This document shows, piece by piece, positions 29,202-39,139 of a stretch of DNA of 64,000 bases. Position 1 is the first letter of the stretch, and each line of letters opens with the position of its first letter. Location of the stretch: positions 1,162,001 to 1,226,000 of the forward strand of contig NZ_CP072913.1 in assembly GCF_017968885.1 (NCBI RefSeq), in the 5' to 3' direction. A model generated the notes under the pieces. It made no database searches. It saw nothing but the letters and a program-made list of their open reading frames with translations, and was not told the origin of the DNA. The translations under genes and the position numbers were made by a program. The DNA is from Pseudomonas sp. Tri1. GTDB lineage: Bacteria > Pseudomonadota > Gammaproteobacteria > Pseudomonadales > Pseudomonadaceae.

Positions 29202-30779
29202 ATGGCCCTCGACATTCACGCTCACCGCATCCTGATCCTCGACTTCGGTTCCCAGTACACCCAACTGATCGCCCGCCGCGTGCGTGAAATCGGCGTGTAC
29301 TGCGAATTGCATCCGTTCGACATGGATGATGAAGCGATTCGCGAATTCGCGCCTAAAGGCGTCATCCTCGCCGGCGGCCCCGAGTCCGTGCACGAAGCCA
29401 ACAGCCCGCGCTGCCCGCAAGCGGTGTTCGACCTGGGCGTGCCGGTCTTCGGTATCTGCTACGGCATGCAGACCATGGCTGAACAACTGGGCGGCAAGGT
29501 AGAAGGCTCCGACCTGCGTGAGTTCGGTTACGCCCGCGTTGACGTGGTCGGCAAGAGCCGCCTGCTGGACGGCATCGAGGACCATATCGACGCCGACGGC
29601 CTGTTCGGCCTCGACGTGTGGATGAGCCACGGTGACAAGGTCACCAAGATGCCGGAAGACTTCCACATCCTGGCCAGCACCCCGAGCTGCCCGATTGCCG
29701 GCATGTTCAACGATGACCGCCGTTACTACGGTGTGCAGTTCCACCCGGAAGTGACCCACACCAAGCAAGGTGGCCGTATCCTGTCGCGCTTCATCCTCGA
29801 CATCTGCGAGTGCGAAGCCCTGTGGACCCCGTCGAAAATCGCGGAAGACGCCATCGCCCAGGTCCGTGCTCAAGTCGGCACCGACAACGTGCTGCTGGGC
29901 CTGTCCGGCGGTGTGGACTCCTCGGTGGTTGCCGCATTGCTGCACAAGGCCATTGGCGACCAACTGACCTGCGTCTTCGTCGACAACGGTCTGCTGCGCC
30001 TGCACGAAGGCGAGCAAGTGATGGCCATGTTCGCCGAGAACATGGGCGTCAAGGTGATCCGCGCCAACGCCGAAGAGCAGTTCCTGAACAACCTGGCCGG
30101 CGAGTCCGACCCGGAGAAGAAGCGCAAGATCATCGGCCGCACCTTCATCGACGTGTTCGATGCCGAATCCTGCAAGCTGGACAACATCAAGTACCTGGCC
30201 CAGGGCACCATCTACCCCGACGTGATCGAGTCCGCCGGCGCCAAGAGCGGCAAGGCCCACGTGATCAAGTCCCACCACAACGTTGGTGGCCTGCCGGAAG
30301 AGATGAACCTCAAGCTGGTCGAACCGCTGCGCGAACTGTTCAAGGACGAGGTGCGTCGCCTCGGCCTGGAGCTGGGCCTGCCTTACGACATGGTCTACCG
30401 CCACCCATTCCCAGGCCCAGGCCTGGGCGTGCGGATCCTCGGTGAAGTGAAGAAGGAATACGCCGACCTGCTGCGTCGTGCCGACCACATCTTCATCGAA
30501 GAACTGCGCAAGGCCGACTGGTACCACAAGGTCAGCCAGGCCTTCGTGGTGTTCCAACCAGTGAAATCCGTTGGTGTGGTTGGCGATGGCCGTCGTTACG
30601 CCTGGGTCGTGGCCCTGCGTGCCGTGGAAACCATCGACTTCATGACTGCGCGCTGGGCGCACCTGCCGTACGAGCTGCTGGAGACCGTTTCCGGGCGGAT
30701 CATCAATGAGATTGAAGGCATCTCTCGCGTGACGTATGACGTGTCGAGCAAGCCGCCGGCGACGATTGAGTGGGAATGA
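29202..30779 (+). CDS. guaA: GMP synthase (glutamine-hydrolysing) GuaA
   Basis: Amidates XMP to GMP using glutamine and ATP. Length is 525 residues. The class I glutaminase domain has C86 in GICYGMQT and the FHPEVTHT histidine/glutamate motif; the ATP pyrophosphatase loop GLSGGVDSS is near residue 230. The C-terminal dimerisation domain ends ATIEWE. The guaA 3' end is a known island integration site in bacteria, which matters for the accessory block that follows. Confidence 0.98.
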   Translation: MALDIHAHRILILDFGSQYTQLIARRVREIGVYCELHPFDMDDEAIREFAPKGVILAGGPESVHEANSPRCPQAVFDLGVPVFGICYGMQTMAEQLGGKVEGSDLREFGYARVDVVGKSRLLDGIEDHIDADGLFGLDVWMSHGDKVTKMPEDFHILASTPSCPIAGMFNDDRRYYGVQFHPEVTHTKQGGRILSRFILDICECEALWTPSKIAEDAIAQVRAQVGTDNVLLGLSGGVDSSVVAALLHKAIGDQLTCVFVDNGLLRLHEGEQVMAMFAENMGVKVIRANAEEQFLNNLAGESDPEKKRKIIGRTFIDVFDAESCKLDNIKYLAQGTIYPDVIESAGAKSGKAHVIKSHHNVGGLPEEMNLKLVEPLRELFKDEVRRLGLELGLPYDMVYRHPFPGPGLGVRILGEVKKEYADLLRRADHIFIEELRKADWYHKVSQAFVVFQPVKSVGVVGDGRRYAWVVALRAVETIDFMTARWAHLPYELLETVSGRIINEIEGISRVTYDVSSKPPATIEWE

Positions 30780-30841
30780 GTCAGGCGTAAATACCGGTAC
30801 CGCTGAAGGTACCTGTATTGGTTTCGGCACCTGCCTTGATC

Positions 30842-30878
30842 AAAAGCCCTGTGGATAACTTCCACAGGGCTTTTTTCA
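30842..30878 (+). terminator. guaA terminator (direct-repeat copy 1)
   Basis: AAAAGCCCTGTGGA / TCCACAGGGCTTTT stem with TAACT loop and a T6 tail. A diverged copy of this sequence lies at 39140-39186 before the multicopper oxidase gene. Confidence 0.9.
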
Positions 30879-30975
30879 TTTCTGCAGGCCCATTCCAAGT
30901 TTCATCAAGCCTCCAACTGCAATGACATGCCGTGACAGCGTTGGAGGGCTGATGGCGATGCTGGGGAATAGAACA

Positions 30976-31426
30976 ATGGAATTTACCTTTACCTTGAAAT
31001 ATCAGCTTGCTGACGATGGCTGGGCCATGGATGCAGGTCAACGTTGCGAAAGAAGGCCGACGTTTACCTGGAGTGGCTTTCAAAGAGTTGGGAGCTTTAG
31101 TTGGGTGAGCGTCTTGGGACCTGATCGCCCGTACGGTCGAGGCCGCCCGCGCCCATGGCAAATGCGCCGGGCAAGCGCGTGACATCCTGCGTATTCACTC
31201 CTTCCGGCCGCCCTGGCCAAGGTGTCTGTGCTCAGCAGCTGCGTAAAGTCGTGTTTGAAATTGTGCTTAAATGCCGGCTTCCCCATCGTTGCTCTTGGCT
31301 TGTCCACGTTTGTCCGTCGCTCTCTGCAAGTGAATGCGCAATGCTGTCGGCCGCTCGCTAGAAGACTGCAAACTCCCATTCCAAGAACACCGTGCCGACA
31401 TACTCAGAAACGGTGTCACTGCCATT
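30976..31426 (+). pseudogene. Non-coding debris with gene remnants
   Basis: The 550 bases between the guaA terminator and the TPR gene hold no convincing intact gene. A frame from ATG 30976 begins MEFTFTLKYQLADDG, which resembles the start of small Pseudomonas proteins that begin FTLKY-LADD, but after about 14 residues the similarity is lost. Another frame near 31110-31190 reads DLIARTVEAARAHGKCAGQA, protein-like but isolated. These look like truncated fragments brought together by recombination. Identity is unsure. Confidence 0.4.
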
Positions 31427-33406
31427 ATGTTCAAACGCATCCTGTCCGCGCTGAGCGGCAAGAAATCCCGTACGTCGACACCTGTTTCTTCTGTGCACGC
31501 TGACGCGTCGCCCCCGTCGGACGAGAGTGAGCTGATCACGGTCTACGACAGCTACGGTCGTGAGATGAAGATCACCCGCAACGAGTGGCGCGACAACGTC
31601 TTGCTGCCCAATCTGCAACAGAAGTGGAGCGATGCCGATGAGCTCTACAGCCTGATTATCTCGGGATTGAACGACGGTTTCGTGGCCGATTTGATTCCGG
31701 CCGCTGCGCAACTTGTCGCAATCGACAGCAATCCCGAGCGCAGCCACGTGATCCAGGGCATCGTGCTGCTGGAGAACGGCCAGCTCGATGCCGCCGAAAC
31801 CACGCTGCGTGCGGGGATGGCGAAAGTCGGGGCAACGGGCACCCTGCTGACCAACCTGGCCAAAGTATTCACCGAACGAGGTGAGCAGGCGCTTGCCGAT
31901 GAGACGCTTTGGCGCGCGGTACAAACCGAACCGAATCTAGAGAATGGCATGCTCTGGTGGGCGGCCATTCAGCGGGAGCGAGCAGGTGAGGAGGGCTATC
32001 TGCAAGCACTGCGTACTGTGGCTGCGTTACCGGGCAGCTGGCGGGCGCAGTTGTGGCGGGCGCGGCATTATCTGGAGCACAACGACGTCGAACCGGCGCG
32101 AGCCCTCTATGCCGAGGTTCTGGCCGGGGGGCGGTTCGATGGCGGCGCGCTGATGATGATATCGGGCGACTTGGGCAATAACGGCCAGATTCCACTGATC
32201 ATTGAACTGATCGGGCCTGTCTACGACGAGCACAAGCACGACGCGATGGCGGGTATCAACCTGTTGCGCGCCTATCAGGAACTCGGCAACGCGGATGAAG
32301 GCCAGGCGCTGCTCGCCCGCCTGTATGCGCTCGGCTTCATGCCGATCAAAAGCCAGCTCGATCAGTTTGCGCAAGTCTTCGAGCAAATGCGCAAGCAAGA
32401 TGTACAGGGCGTACCGATCGATCCAGAAAGCCTGAAGTTCACGACGTTGGCGTTAAACCAGCCGATCTGGCACTACGGTCTGCGCAACGCCGATTGGTTC
32501 TTCGCGCAGAAACCGGAAGGCGCATCGCAGGTCGGTTTCTTCGCGTTTTCCAAAAGCACAGACGGGGCAGAACACGCCGAATCGCAACGCGAGGATGAAC
32601 TGGGGCGCCTCTCGCGCGCCATTCCTCTTTACCTGGCCGAAGCCGTGCACTACTGGAGCGACCATGTAGGCACTTGCTATATCCAAATCGTGGAAGGTGG
32701 CGGACCAGTGTTGTCTGGGGCCGAAGCCGACGGCCAGGCGCTCTTCGATATCGTGCCGCCGATGATGAAGTACTTCGTCACCGGCGAAATCGGCTGTTCG
32801 GGGGAGGATGACCAAGTCCAGTGGCAGATTGCCCTGAGTCTCTGGGACTGCGCGACCCGCACGAAATCGGCCACCGAAAGCGGCAGCGCGGTGAAGGCAG
32901 ACCTCGGCGCGCTGGTACTCGATCTTGAGACGCGCTTGCTGGCCGGCGTTGGACTGGGGCGCGAGGCGCCGCTGGATTCGTTCTACCTGCGTCCCACGGC
33001 CGAAGTCCTGCCGGTGTACCTGACTGAGCTGGGTCAATCCTTCATGTTGACGCTGCTGGCGAACGGGCATGTGCCCAAATCCTCGATGTGGGGGGAGCGT
33101 GCCATGCTCGACTGGCCGCTTAACATGGCGCTCCATTGGCCCACGCTCGAAGTGGCAAAGTTGATGTACATCTGCGGATTGGGCAAAGCCCTCGACTACC
33201 AATCGGACGTACTCGCCGAATACAAAGAGCGCAGCCTGCAAATGCTGCGCGAGTTGGAGCAGGCGCGCAGCCCGGCATTGCGCTTGGCGCCGCTGGTATG
33301 GAAGGTGTTCGGTATGCAAGCAGAGTTACACGCCTATATTCGGGAATTACCCGCTGATACAAGTCCCGAGCATAAGGCCTGGCTGGATCGAGTCAGCGAG
33401 TCATAG
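31427..33406 (+). CDS. Large tetratricopeptide-repeat protein of unknown function
   Basis: Soluble protein of 659 residues. Residues about 75-330 are TPR-like helical repeats (for example VLLENGQLDAAETTLRAGMA and LLRAYQELGNADEGQALLAR); the C-terminal half, with YGLRNADWFFAQ and SDHVGTCYIQI, is not recognised. No signal peptide or membrane segment is visible. ATG 31427 is used because the upstream extension to 31334 lies in debris and has no ribosome site. It has no partner in an operon. A scaffold or regulatory role is possible only by analogy with TPR proteins. Confidence 0.75.
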   Translation: MFKRILSALSGKKSRTSTPVSSVHADASPPSDESELITVYDSYGREMKITRNEWRDNVLLPNLQQKWSDADELYSLIISGLNDGFVADLIPAAAQLVAIDSNPERSHVIQGIVLLENGQLDAAETTLRAGMAKVGATGTLLTNLAKVFTERGEQALADETLWRAVQTEPNLENGMLWWAAIQRERAGEEGYLQALRTVAALPGSWRAQLWRARHYLEHNDVEPARALYAEVLAGGRFDGGALMMISGDLGNNGQIPLIIELIGPVYDEHKHDAMAGINLLRAYQELGNADEGQALLARLYALGFMPIKSQLDQFAQVFEQMRKQDVQGVPIDPESLKFTTLALNQPIWHYGLRNADWFFAQKPEGASQVGFFAFSKSTDGAEHAESQREDELGRLSRAIPLYLAEAVHYWSDHVGTCYIQIVEGGGPVLSGAEADGQALFDIVPPMMKYFVTGEIGCSGEDDQVQWQIALSLWDCATRTKSATESGSAVKADLGALVLDLETRLLAGVGLGREAPLDSFYLRPTAEVLPVYLTELGQSFMLTLLANGHVPKSSMWGERAMLDWPLNMALHWPTLEVAKLMYICGLGKALDYQSDVLAEYKERSLQMLRELEQARSPALRLAPLVWKVFGMQAELHAYIRELPADTSPEHKAWLDRVSES

Positions 33407-33546
33407 AACGCTCTGCACTGGGTGGATTTCACGGTCACCGTCAAGGCGACTGGCGGTACCGGTTGACGGGGGGCAAGCCCGAGGGGCGTCCTATACTCAC
33501 GGGCATCCAGTTACGGCAACAGACCCGCCGCAATAAGGAGCCTGCC

Positions 33547-33942
33547 ATGAATGACACCCAACGACTCGCCGCCTTGCGCATGGTTTTGATCGTTGTCGGC
33601 CTGATCGCCGTATTCGCGATCTGGCCGCTGATGAACCTGTGGCCGTCTGGCTGGGCGTGGCACAGCGGCCATTCCCACTATCCGCTGATGATTGTCGGAA
33701 TCTACGCGACCCTCGGCGTGTTCCTGCTGATGGCGTCGCGCGATCCGATGAAACACCTGAGCCTGATCTGGTTCACGGTATGGTCGAGTATCGTGCATGG
33801 CGCGATCATGGCCGTGCAGTCCTTCGACGTCGAGATGGATGGGACCCGCCATATGGGGCACTTACTCGGCGACGTGCCGGCGCTGTTCATCGTCGCGGCG
33901 GTGCTGGCGTTTTTTACGCCACGCGCTGACAAGGCACGCTAG
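33547..33942 (+). CDS. Small four-helix membrane protein (DUF6632-like)
   Basis: Protein of 131 residues with four predicted transmembrane segments (about 9-28, 45-65, 75-92 and 108-125) and little loop. A His-rich segment WHSGHSHYPLM lies between helices 1 and 2. It resembles the DUF6632 family, function unknown. ATG 33547 follows AATAAGGAG. It converges with the ABC permease gene on the other strand, 45 bases apart, with no obvious terminator between. Confidence 0.75.
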   Translation: MNDTQRLAALRMVLIVVGLIAVFAIWPLMNLWPSGWAWHSGHSHYPLMIVGIYATLGVFLLMASRDPMKHLSLIWFTVWSSIVHGAIMAVQSFDVEMDGTRHMGHLLGDVPALFIVAAVLAFFTPRADKAR

Positions 33943-33987
33943 CCTCATCGAGCGGGGTGATGGTGTTCCATTCCGGATCCGACCCGC

Positions 33988-35112
33988 CTAGTGCAAGGTG
34001 GCGACGGATCGACGGAACAGCATCAGGCTCATCGTGAGAAAGGTCACCCCCATCACCATGACCGTCAGGAACTCTTTCCAGACGATATCCAGATTCGCCC
34101 CTCGAAAAACGATCGCCTGGGTGAAACCTACATAGTGCCGCGAAGGGAAAAACCACGTCACGTACTGGACCCACTGCGGCTGGCTCTCGATCGGCGACAT
34201 CCCCCCCGACAGCATCATCATCGGCATCACCGTCATGATCATCAAAAGGGCGAACTGCGCCATGGTGCGGGCCAGCGTGCCCAGGAAGATGCCGATCGCC
34301 GCCGTGGCGAAGACGTAGATGACCGTTCCAAGCACCAGCAGGCTGCGTGAGCCAGCTATCGGCACATCGAGCAGATCCTCGATCACGAATAAAAGCGAGC
34401 AAATGAAGGCGATGACGATCACCAATCCGTTCGCCCAGACCTTGGCGAGCGCAATTTCGAAGGCCGTGAGCGGCATCACCAGCAAGTGTTCGATCGTGCC
34501 GTGCTCGCGCTCGCGCAAGAGTGCAGCGCCGGTCAGGATAATGATCAGCATCGACAGTTGATCGGCAAGGCTGACGACCGCGCGGAACCAGGATTGCGTG
34601 CCGTTTGGATTGAAGGCGCGGCGGATGACCAGATCGGAGGAGAGCCCCCCGGTATGTTTGATTTCCTGCCGATAGCGGTTGACCTCGTTGGTCACCATGC
34701 TCTGAATGTAGCCGGCACCCAGGGATGCCTGCTGGACCGCGGTGGCGTCCACGTTAACTTGAACTTCGACATCGCGTCCCTTGCGTACGTCCGCTTCAAA
34801 ACGTGGAGCAATGACCACGACAAAAGTGTAGAGACCTTTGTCCATTGCGCGGTCGATATCGGCGGTGCCTATCGTCTTGGGCGCCTGGAAATAAGGCGGA
34901 TAGAACAGCCCGGCGATCGATCGCGAGAGGCTGGAATGGTCTTCGTCAACGACCGCGACGGCGGCGTTGTTGACGGTCTCGCCGCCACCGGTCGACTGCA
35001 TATAGATGCTGAAGCCGAAGGACCAGATGATGAACAGGATCATCATCATGTCCTTCGAGAGAATGCGCAGCTCCTTGGTGCCGAGCCAGAATAGGTTGGA
35101 GAGGCTACGCAC
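33988..35112 (-). CDS. yhhJ: ABC-2 type permease (YhhJ-like)
   Basis: Membrane protein of 374 residues with an N-terminal transmembrane helix, a large extracytoplasmic domain (about 50-170) and five C-terminal helices typical of ABC-2 permeases (LREREHGTIEHLLVMP is the conserved coupling motif). It starts with GTG at 35112, one base after the RbbA stop, so translation is coupled. It is the last gene of a yhiI-rbbA-yhhJ-type operon and probably pairs with the permease half of RbbA. Confidence 0.88.
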   Translation of the reverse strand: MRSLSNLFWLGTKELRILSKDMMMILFIIWSFGFSIYMQSTGGGETVNNAAVAVVDEDHSSLSRSIAGLFYPPYFQAPKTIGTADIDRAMDKGLYTFVVVIAPRFEADVRKGRDVEVQVNVDATAVQQASLGAGYIQSMVTNEVNRYRQEIKHTGGLSSDLVIRRAFNPNGTQSWFRAVVSLADQLSMLIIILTGAALLREREHGTIEHLLVMPLTAFEIALAKVWANGLVIVIAFICSLLFVIEDLLDVPIAGSRSLLVLGTVIYVFATAAIGIFLGTLARTMAQFALLMIMTVMPMMMLSGGMSPIESQPQWVQYVTWFFPSRHYVGFTQAIVFRGANLDIVWKEFLTVMVMGVTFLTMSLMLFRRSVATLH

Positions 35113-35113
35113 G

Positions 35114-37855
35114 TTAGTTCTCCTGTTTGCGCAAGAACAGCGCGGATAGCAACAGGAAGACCGGACAAAACAGGGTCAGTGTCAGCAGGTCGGTTGTCAT
35201 GTCGCTGAAACCAAGCCCCTTGGTGAATGCGCCGACGCTCATATGCATGTAGTAGCTGGTGGGCCACAGCGACCCCATCAGGCGTGCACCGCCTTCCAGC
35301 GTCGAGACAGGCTGCATCATCCCGGAGAACTGCATGGTCGGCAGCAACGACAGTATTGCGCCGGCGAATACTGCGGCGACCTGGCTCGAGGTGAAGGTCG
35401 AGATGAACAGCCCGTAGCCGGTGGCCGCCGCTACATAGAGAAACGCGCCCAGGGCCAGGGTGAGCGCGTCACCCTTGATCGGAACTTTGAAGAGCAATAA
35501 CACGGTCGCCGTCATGATGAAAAAGTTGATCATGCCGACGCCGATGTAGGGCAACTGCTTGCCGATGAGAAATTCCAGTCGCGTCGTAGGCGTGGCGTAA
35601 AAGTTCGTAATCGTGCCGATCTCCTTTTCGCGGGCGACGCTGACAGCCATCAGGATGGCGAGAAACATCATGAGCAGCATAGCCGGCACTGCCGGCCCGA
35701 TTGAATAGATGCTCTCGGCGGTCGGGTTGTAACGGTAGCGGACCTCGATGCTGGTGGTCGGGCTTGCGCTCTGTGGGGCGTTGGACTCTCGGTCTCGCTG
35801 TTGGGTGAACAGGTTGTGTGCCTGCTCGACATAACCCTCGATGGTGCCGGCGCGGGAGGTGTTGGCGCCATCGATCCAGGCTGCGACCTGCCAGTCCGAG
35901 CCGCGTTTTACCAGGCGCCCGAAGTCCGGTGCGATCTCGATGGCCAGGGTTATGTCGTTTGATTTCAGGCGCTGTTGCATCTCATCGGCGCTGTGGATGG
36001 GCGTCTTTTCGGTGAAGTACGGCGAGCTTGAGAAGTTCGCCAGATAGGCCCGGCTTTGCGGCGTGTTGTCGTGGTCAAACGCCGCGTAGGTGAGGTTGGT
36101 CACGTCGCTGGAGACGCCGAAGCCGAAGATCAACAGCATGATGAAGGAGCCCAGGAACGCGAAGACGAGCCGCACCGGGTCGCGCATCAGCGACAGTGTC
36201 TCGCATTTGGCATAGGCGAGGAGGCGTCGCAGTGGCATGAAGTTCGAGCGTCTGGGGGACGAAGTCGCGACGGTCTTGAGGATCTGCCCTTGGGCCGGCG
36301 CTGTTTCGGGCGCGTGGGAGGCGCTCTCGGCGTCCTCGATATAGGCGATGAACGCCTCCTCCAGATCGGCGCCGCTTTTTTGGGCGATGACGTTCTGCGG
36401 CGTGTCGCAGACCAGGACCCGCCCCGCGTGCATCAATGAGATGCGGTCGCAACGCGTCGCCTCGCTCATGAAATGCGTGGAGACGAAGATGGTGACATTG
36501 CGGTTTCGCGACAGATCGCCCAGCAGCCTCCAGAACTCGTCACGTGCCTGCGGGTCGACACCCGAAGTGGGTTCATCGAGGATCAGCAACTCGGGATCGT
36601 GCACGATCGCCACGGCCAGGGAAAGACGTTGCCGCATCCCCAGCGGCAGCGAATGGGCTCCAGCGTCGGCATAGTCGACAAGACCGACGTCGATCAGGAG
36701 TTTGGCGATACGCTCCTTGGCGCGCTCGGCCGGCAGATGAAAAAGGCGGGCATGAAGAAGGAGGTTCTGCTGTACGGTGAGTTCGCCATAGAGTGAGAAC
36801 GCTTGCGACATGAAGCCGACGCGCTGGCGGATCGACAGGTCGTTGGCGTCGACCGGCTTTCCACAGACCTGGGCCTGCCCTTCGCTCGGCGCCAGCAATC
36901 CGGTCAGCATTTTCATGGTCGTGGTCTTGCCGCAGCCGTTCGAACCGAGGAACCCGAAGATTTCTCCGCGCTCGATGGAGAAGCTGACGTGATCGACAGC
37001 CGTGAAACTGCCAAAACGGCAAGTCAGGTTGGTCGCGACAATGACCGGGGGCTCGGTGCTCGGTTTGCGCGGCGAAATGACGAGGCGCCCAGAGGTGGAC
37101 TTTCGCCCCGGTTGCAGGGCGATAAAGACGGACTCGAGGTCTTGTTCACCGGTCTTCTCACGCAACTCATCGGCCGTGCCGCAGGCGAGCACTTTTGCGT
37201 GGTCCATCGCGATGAGCCAATCGCAGTAGCTCGCTTCATCCATATAGGCGGTGGAGACGATGACACTCATTGTCGGCCGCTCGCGCCGCAGGTCTGCGAT
37301 GAGATTCCAGAACTGCCGGCGCGACAGCGGGTCGACCCCGGTCGTCGGCTCGTCGAGAATAAGAAGATCGGGATCGTGAATAAGCGCGCAGCACAGGCCG
37401 AGCTTCTGCTTCATGCCGCCCGACAGTTTTGCCGCCGGTCGATCAAGAAAGGGCAGCAGGCCGGTCGCGGTCGCCAAGCGCCGAGTACGCGCCTCACATT
37501 CCGCCGCGCCCAGACCGAAAAGCGCACCAAAGAAGGCCAGGTTCTCGCGGACGCTGATTTCCTGATAGAGATTCCTGCCCAGACCTTGCGGCATATAGGC
37601 AATACGCGTGCAGACGGAACGCCGATGTCGTGCATTTCCCATGCTGCCGTCGAGCACGGTGACCGTTCCGGCCTGCAGCTTTCGCGCCCCGGCGATCAGC
37701 CCCAGAAGTGTGGATTTACCGGCGCCATCAGGGCCGATGCCCCCCGCCATCCGACCGCCTGGCACTTGAAGCGACACATTATCGAGCGCGCGAACCTTGC
37801 CGTAGCTATGGGTTACGTCGCGGATATCGGCGATCAAGGGTATGCGGGCTGGCAT
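35114..37855 (-). CDS. rbbA: Fused ABC transporter, two ATPase domains plus permease (RbbA-like)
   Basis: Protein of 913 residues. ATPase domain 1 (about 8-240) has Walker A GPDGAGKST, signature LSGGMKQ and Walker B LLILDEPTTGVD. ATPase domain 2 (about 275-500) has GSNGCGKTT, the atypical signature LPLGMRQ and LLILDEPTSGVD. The C-terminal ABC-2 permease has a large loop and terminal helices. This order is that of E. coli RbbA (YhiH), a membrane-linked ATPase found with ribosomes and related to efflux systems. ATG 37855 is chosen; TTG 37861 would add two residues. Substrate is unknown. Confidence 0.9.
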   Translation of the reverse strand: MPARIPLIADIRDVTHSYGKVRALDNVSLQVPGGRMAGGIGPDGAGKSTLLGLIAGARKLQAGTVTVLDGSMGNARHRRSVCTRIAYMPQGLGRNLYQEISVRENLAFFGALFGLGAAECEARTRRLATATGLLPFLDRPAAKLSGGMKQKLGLCCALIHDPDLLILDEPTTGVDPLSRRQFWNLIADLRRERPTMSVIVSTAYMDEASYCDWLIAMDHAKVLACGTADELREKTGEQDLESVFIALQPGRKSTSGRLVISPRKPSTEPPVIVATNLTCRFGSFTAVDHVSFSIERGEIFGFLGSNGCGKTTTMKMLTGLLAPSEGQAQVCGKPVDANDLSIRQRVGFMSQAFSLYGELTVQQNLLLHARLFHLPAERAKERIAKLLIDVGLVDYADAGAHSLPLGMRQRLSLAVAIVHDPELLILDEPTSGVDPQARDEFWRLLGDLSRNRNVTIFVSTHFMSEATRCDRISLMHAGRVLVCDTPQNVIAQKSGADLEEAFIAYIEDAESASHAPETAPAQGQILKTVATSSPRRSNFMPLRRLLAYAKCETLSLMRDPVRLVFAFLGSFIMLLIFGFGVSSDVTNLTYAAFDHDNTPQSRAYLANFSSSPYFTEKTPIHSADEMQQRLKSNDITLAIEIAPDFGRLVKRGSDWQVAAWIDGANTSRAGTIEGYVEQAHNLFTQQRDRESNAPQSASPTTSIEVRYRYNPTAESIYSIGPAVPAMLLMMFLAILMAVSVAREKEIGTITNFYATPTTRLEFLIGKQLPYIGVGMINFFIMTATVLLLFKVPIKGDALTLALGAFLYVAAATGYGLFISTFTSSQVAAVFAGAILSLLPTMQFSGMMQPVSTLEGGARLMGSLWPTSYYMHMSVGAFTKGLGFSDMTTDLLTLTLFCPVFLLLSALFLRKQEN

Positions 37856-37857
37856 CG

Positions 37858-38904
37858 TCAAGGCCCCGCATCGACCGGATCATCCTGAATGCGCTTTTGC
37901 AGGTAGGCCGGCCAATCGGGTGGGTTCGGATCGAGGCGTACATAGCCGACGCCACGAGCCCCCGTTTTCACCTGTTCGATGTGACGCTCGATGAGGCTTG
38001 TCGGTATGCGCAATTTGACCCGGAACATCAGCTTGTCGCGTTCACTGCGGGTTTCGACTTGTTTGGGCGTGAACTGAGCCTCTGGCGATACGAAGCTCAC
38101 TTTGGCCGGGACGGCGAAATCGGCACCGTCGAACTGAATTCGCCCTTGCGACCCGATTGGCACGCGCATGGCCTGCTCGGAGGGAAGATATATTTCCATG
38201 TAGATCTGCGACAGATCGATCAGCGTCAGGACCTTGCCTCCCGCTGAAAGGACTTCTCCGGGGTTGGCCAGGCGATAAAGAACGCGGCCCCGCACCGGTG
38301 CGCGCAGGAGGGTATCGGCGATCTGGGCGTCGACCTGATCGACCAGCGCTTGCGCGGCAGCGACCGACCGTTCGCGGGCTGTCACGGCCCTCTGCGCGGC
38401 ATCAAGGACTGCGCGCGCGGAGTCGTTTTCACTTTGTGCCTGATCGCGGTCGTCCTGACTGATCGCGCCGGTTTCGACGAGCTTGAGCGCCCGGCCAAGC
38501 TTGGCTTTCTTGAGCGCCAGTTCTGCCTGCCGTTGAGTGACAGTCGCCTTCGCCTCGAGCATCGAGGCCTGCTCTGATGCCACATCGGCAGCGTATTTGG
38601 CGCGTTGGGCCTGCAGTTCCGTGGTATCGATGCGCGCCAGCACTTGTCCCGCCATGACCAGGTCACCTTCCCGGACGAGCACCTCCTGAATGCGCCCGAC
38701 CGACTTCGCGGCAATGTCGACTTGGTCGGATTCGATGCGCCCATTCCCTGATACCAGCCCCTCTGGCAGCTTGCCCTGCTGGCCCTTCCACCAATACCAA
38801 GCGCCGCCAGCACCGCCTGCCAGGACTATGACAAGAACGAGAAGGACCTTTGCGGCAACACGCCGCCAAGAAGGTTTTGCATCGTTACTCGGGGTGGTCG
38901 TCAC
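37858..38904 (-). CDS. yhiI: HlyD-family membrane fusion protein (YhiI-like)
   Basis: Periplasmic adaptor of 348 residues with one N-terminal membrane anchor (about 14-35), a lipoyl-like half motif (SVGRIQEVLVREGDLVMAGQ), a long alpha-helical hairpin (about 95-200) and a beta-barrel end. It starts with GTG 38904 after AAGGA. It is the first gene of the operon with the RbbA-like ATPase and the permease. Such adaptors join an inner-membrane ABC exporter to an outer-membrane channel; none is encoded here. Confidence 0.9.
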   Translation of the reverse strand: MTTTPSNDAKPSWRRVAAKVLLVLVIVLAGGAGGAWYWWKGQQGKLPEGLVSGNGRIESDQVDIAAKSVGRIQEVLVREGDLVMAGQVLARIDTTELQAQRAKYAADVASEQASMLEAKATVTQRQAELALKKAKLGRALKLVETGAISQDDRDQAQSENDSARAVLDAAQRAVTARERSVAAAQALVDQVDAQIADTLLRAPVRGRVLYRLANPGEVLSAGGKVLTLIDLSQIYMEIYLPSEQAMRVPIGSQGRIQFDGADFAVPAKVSFVSPEAQFTPKQVETRSERDKLMFRVKLRIPTSLIERHIEQVKTGARGVGYVRLDPNPPDWPAYLQKRIQDDPVDAGP

Positions 38905-39076
38905 GATCAGATCCTTGGGCGCGGAGTGAGCACGTCAAGCGTTTATTGGGCTGTGAACATGTACCTGTCGAACGGCGAGAAGGAAATCGGACCGCGCGCT
39001 TCCATCAAAGGCGTCCTGTGAATAACCAAGTCAGCCTGTTCCTTTGGATGTTGCCCATTAACTGAGGGGCATGGCG

Positions 39077-39090
39077 TTGATCTTTATCAA
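39077..39090. promoter_or_regulatory. Perfect FNR/Anr-type palindrome
   Basis: TTGATCTTTATCAA matches the consensus TTGAT-N4-ATCAA exactly. It lies 190 bases before the multicopper oxidase ATG and 173 bases before the divergent HlyD-family gene, so it could serve either. Pseudomonads bind this site with Anr (oxygen sensor) or Dnr. The rest of 38905-39266 shows no gene. Confidence 0.6.
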
Positions 39091-39139
39091 TCAATTGAGC
39101 GCCTACTTGTCGTTGCCGATGGATGCGGAGGGAGATAGC

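Noticed and set aside
30781..31185. Minus-strand ORF of 134 codons ending in a protein-like GAETNTGTFSGTGIYA
   Set aside because: It runs backwards through the guaA terminator hairpin, has no ribosome site and no family resemblance over its length; the repetitive end comes from a GGTACC palindrome.
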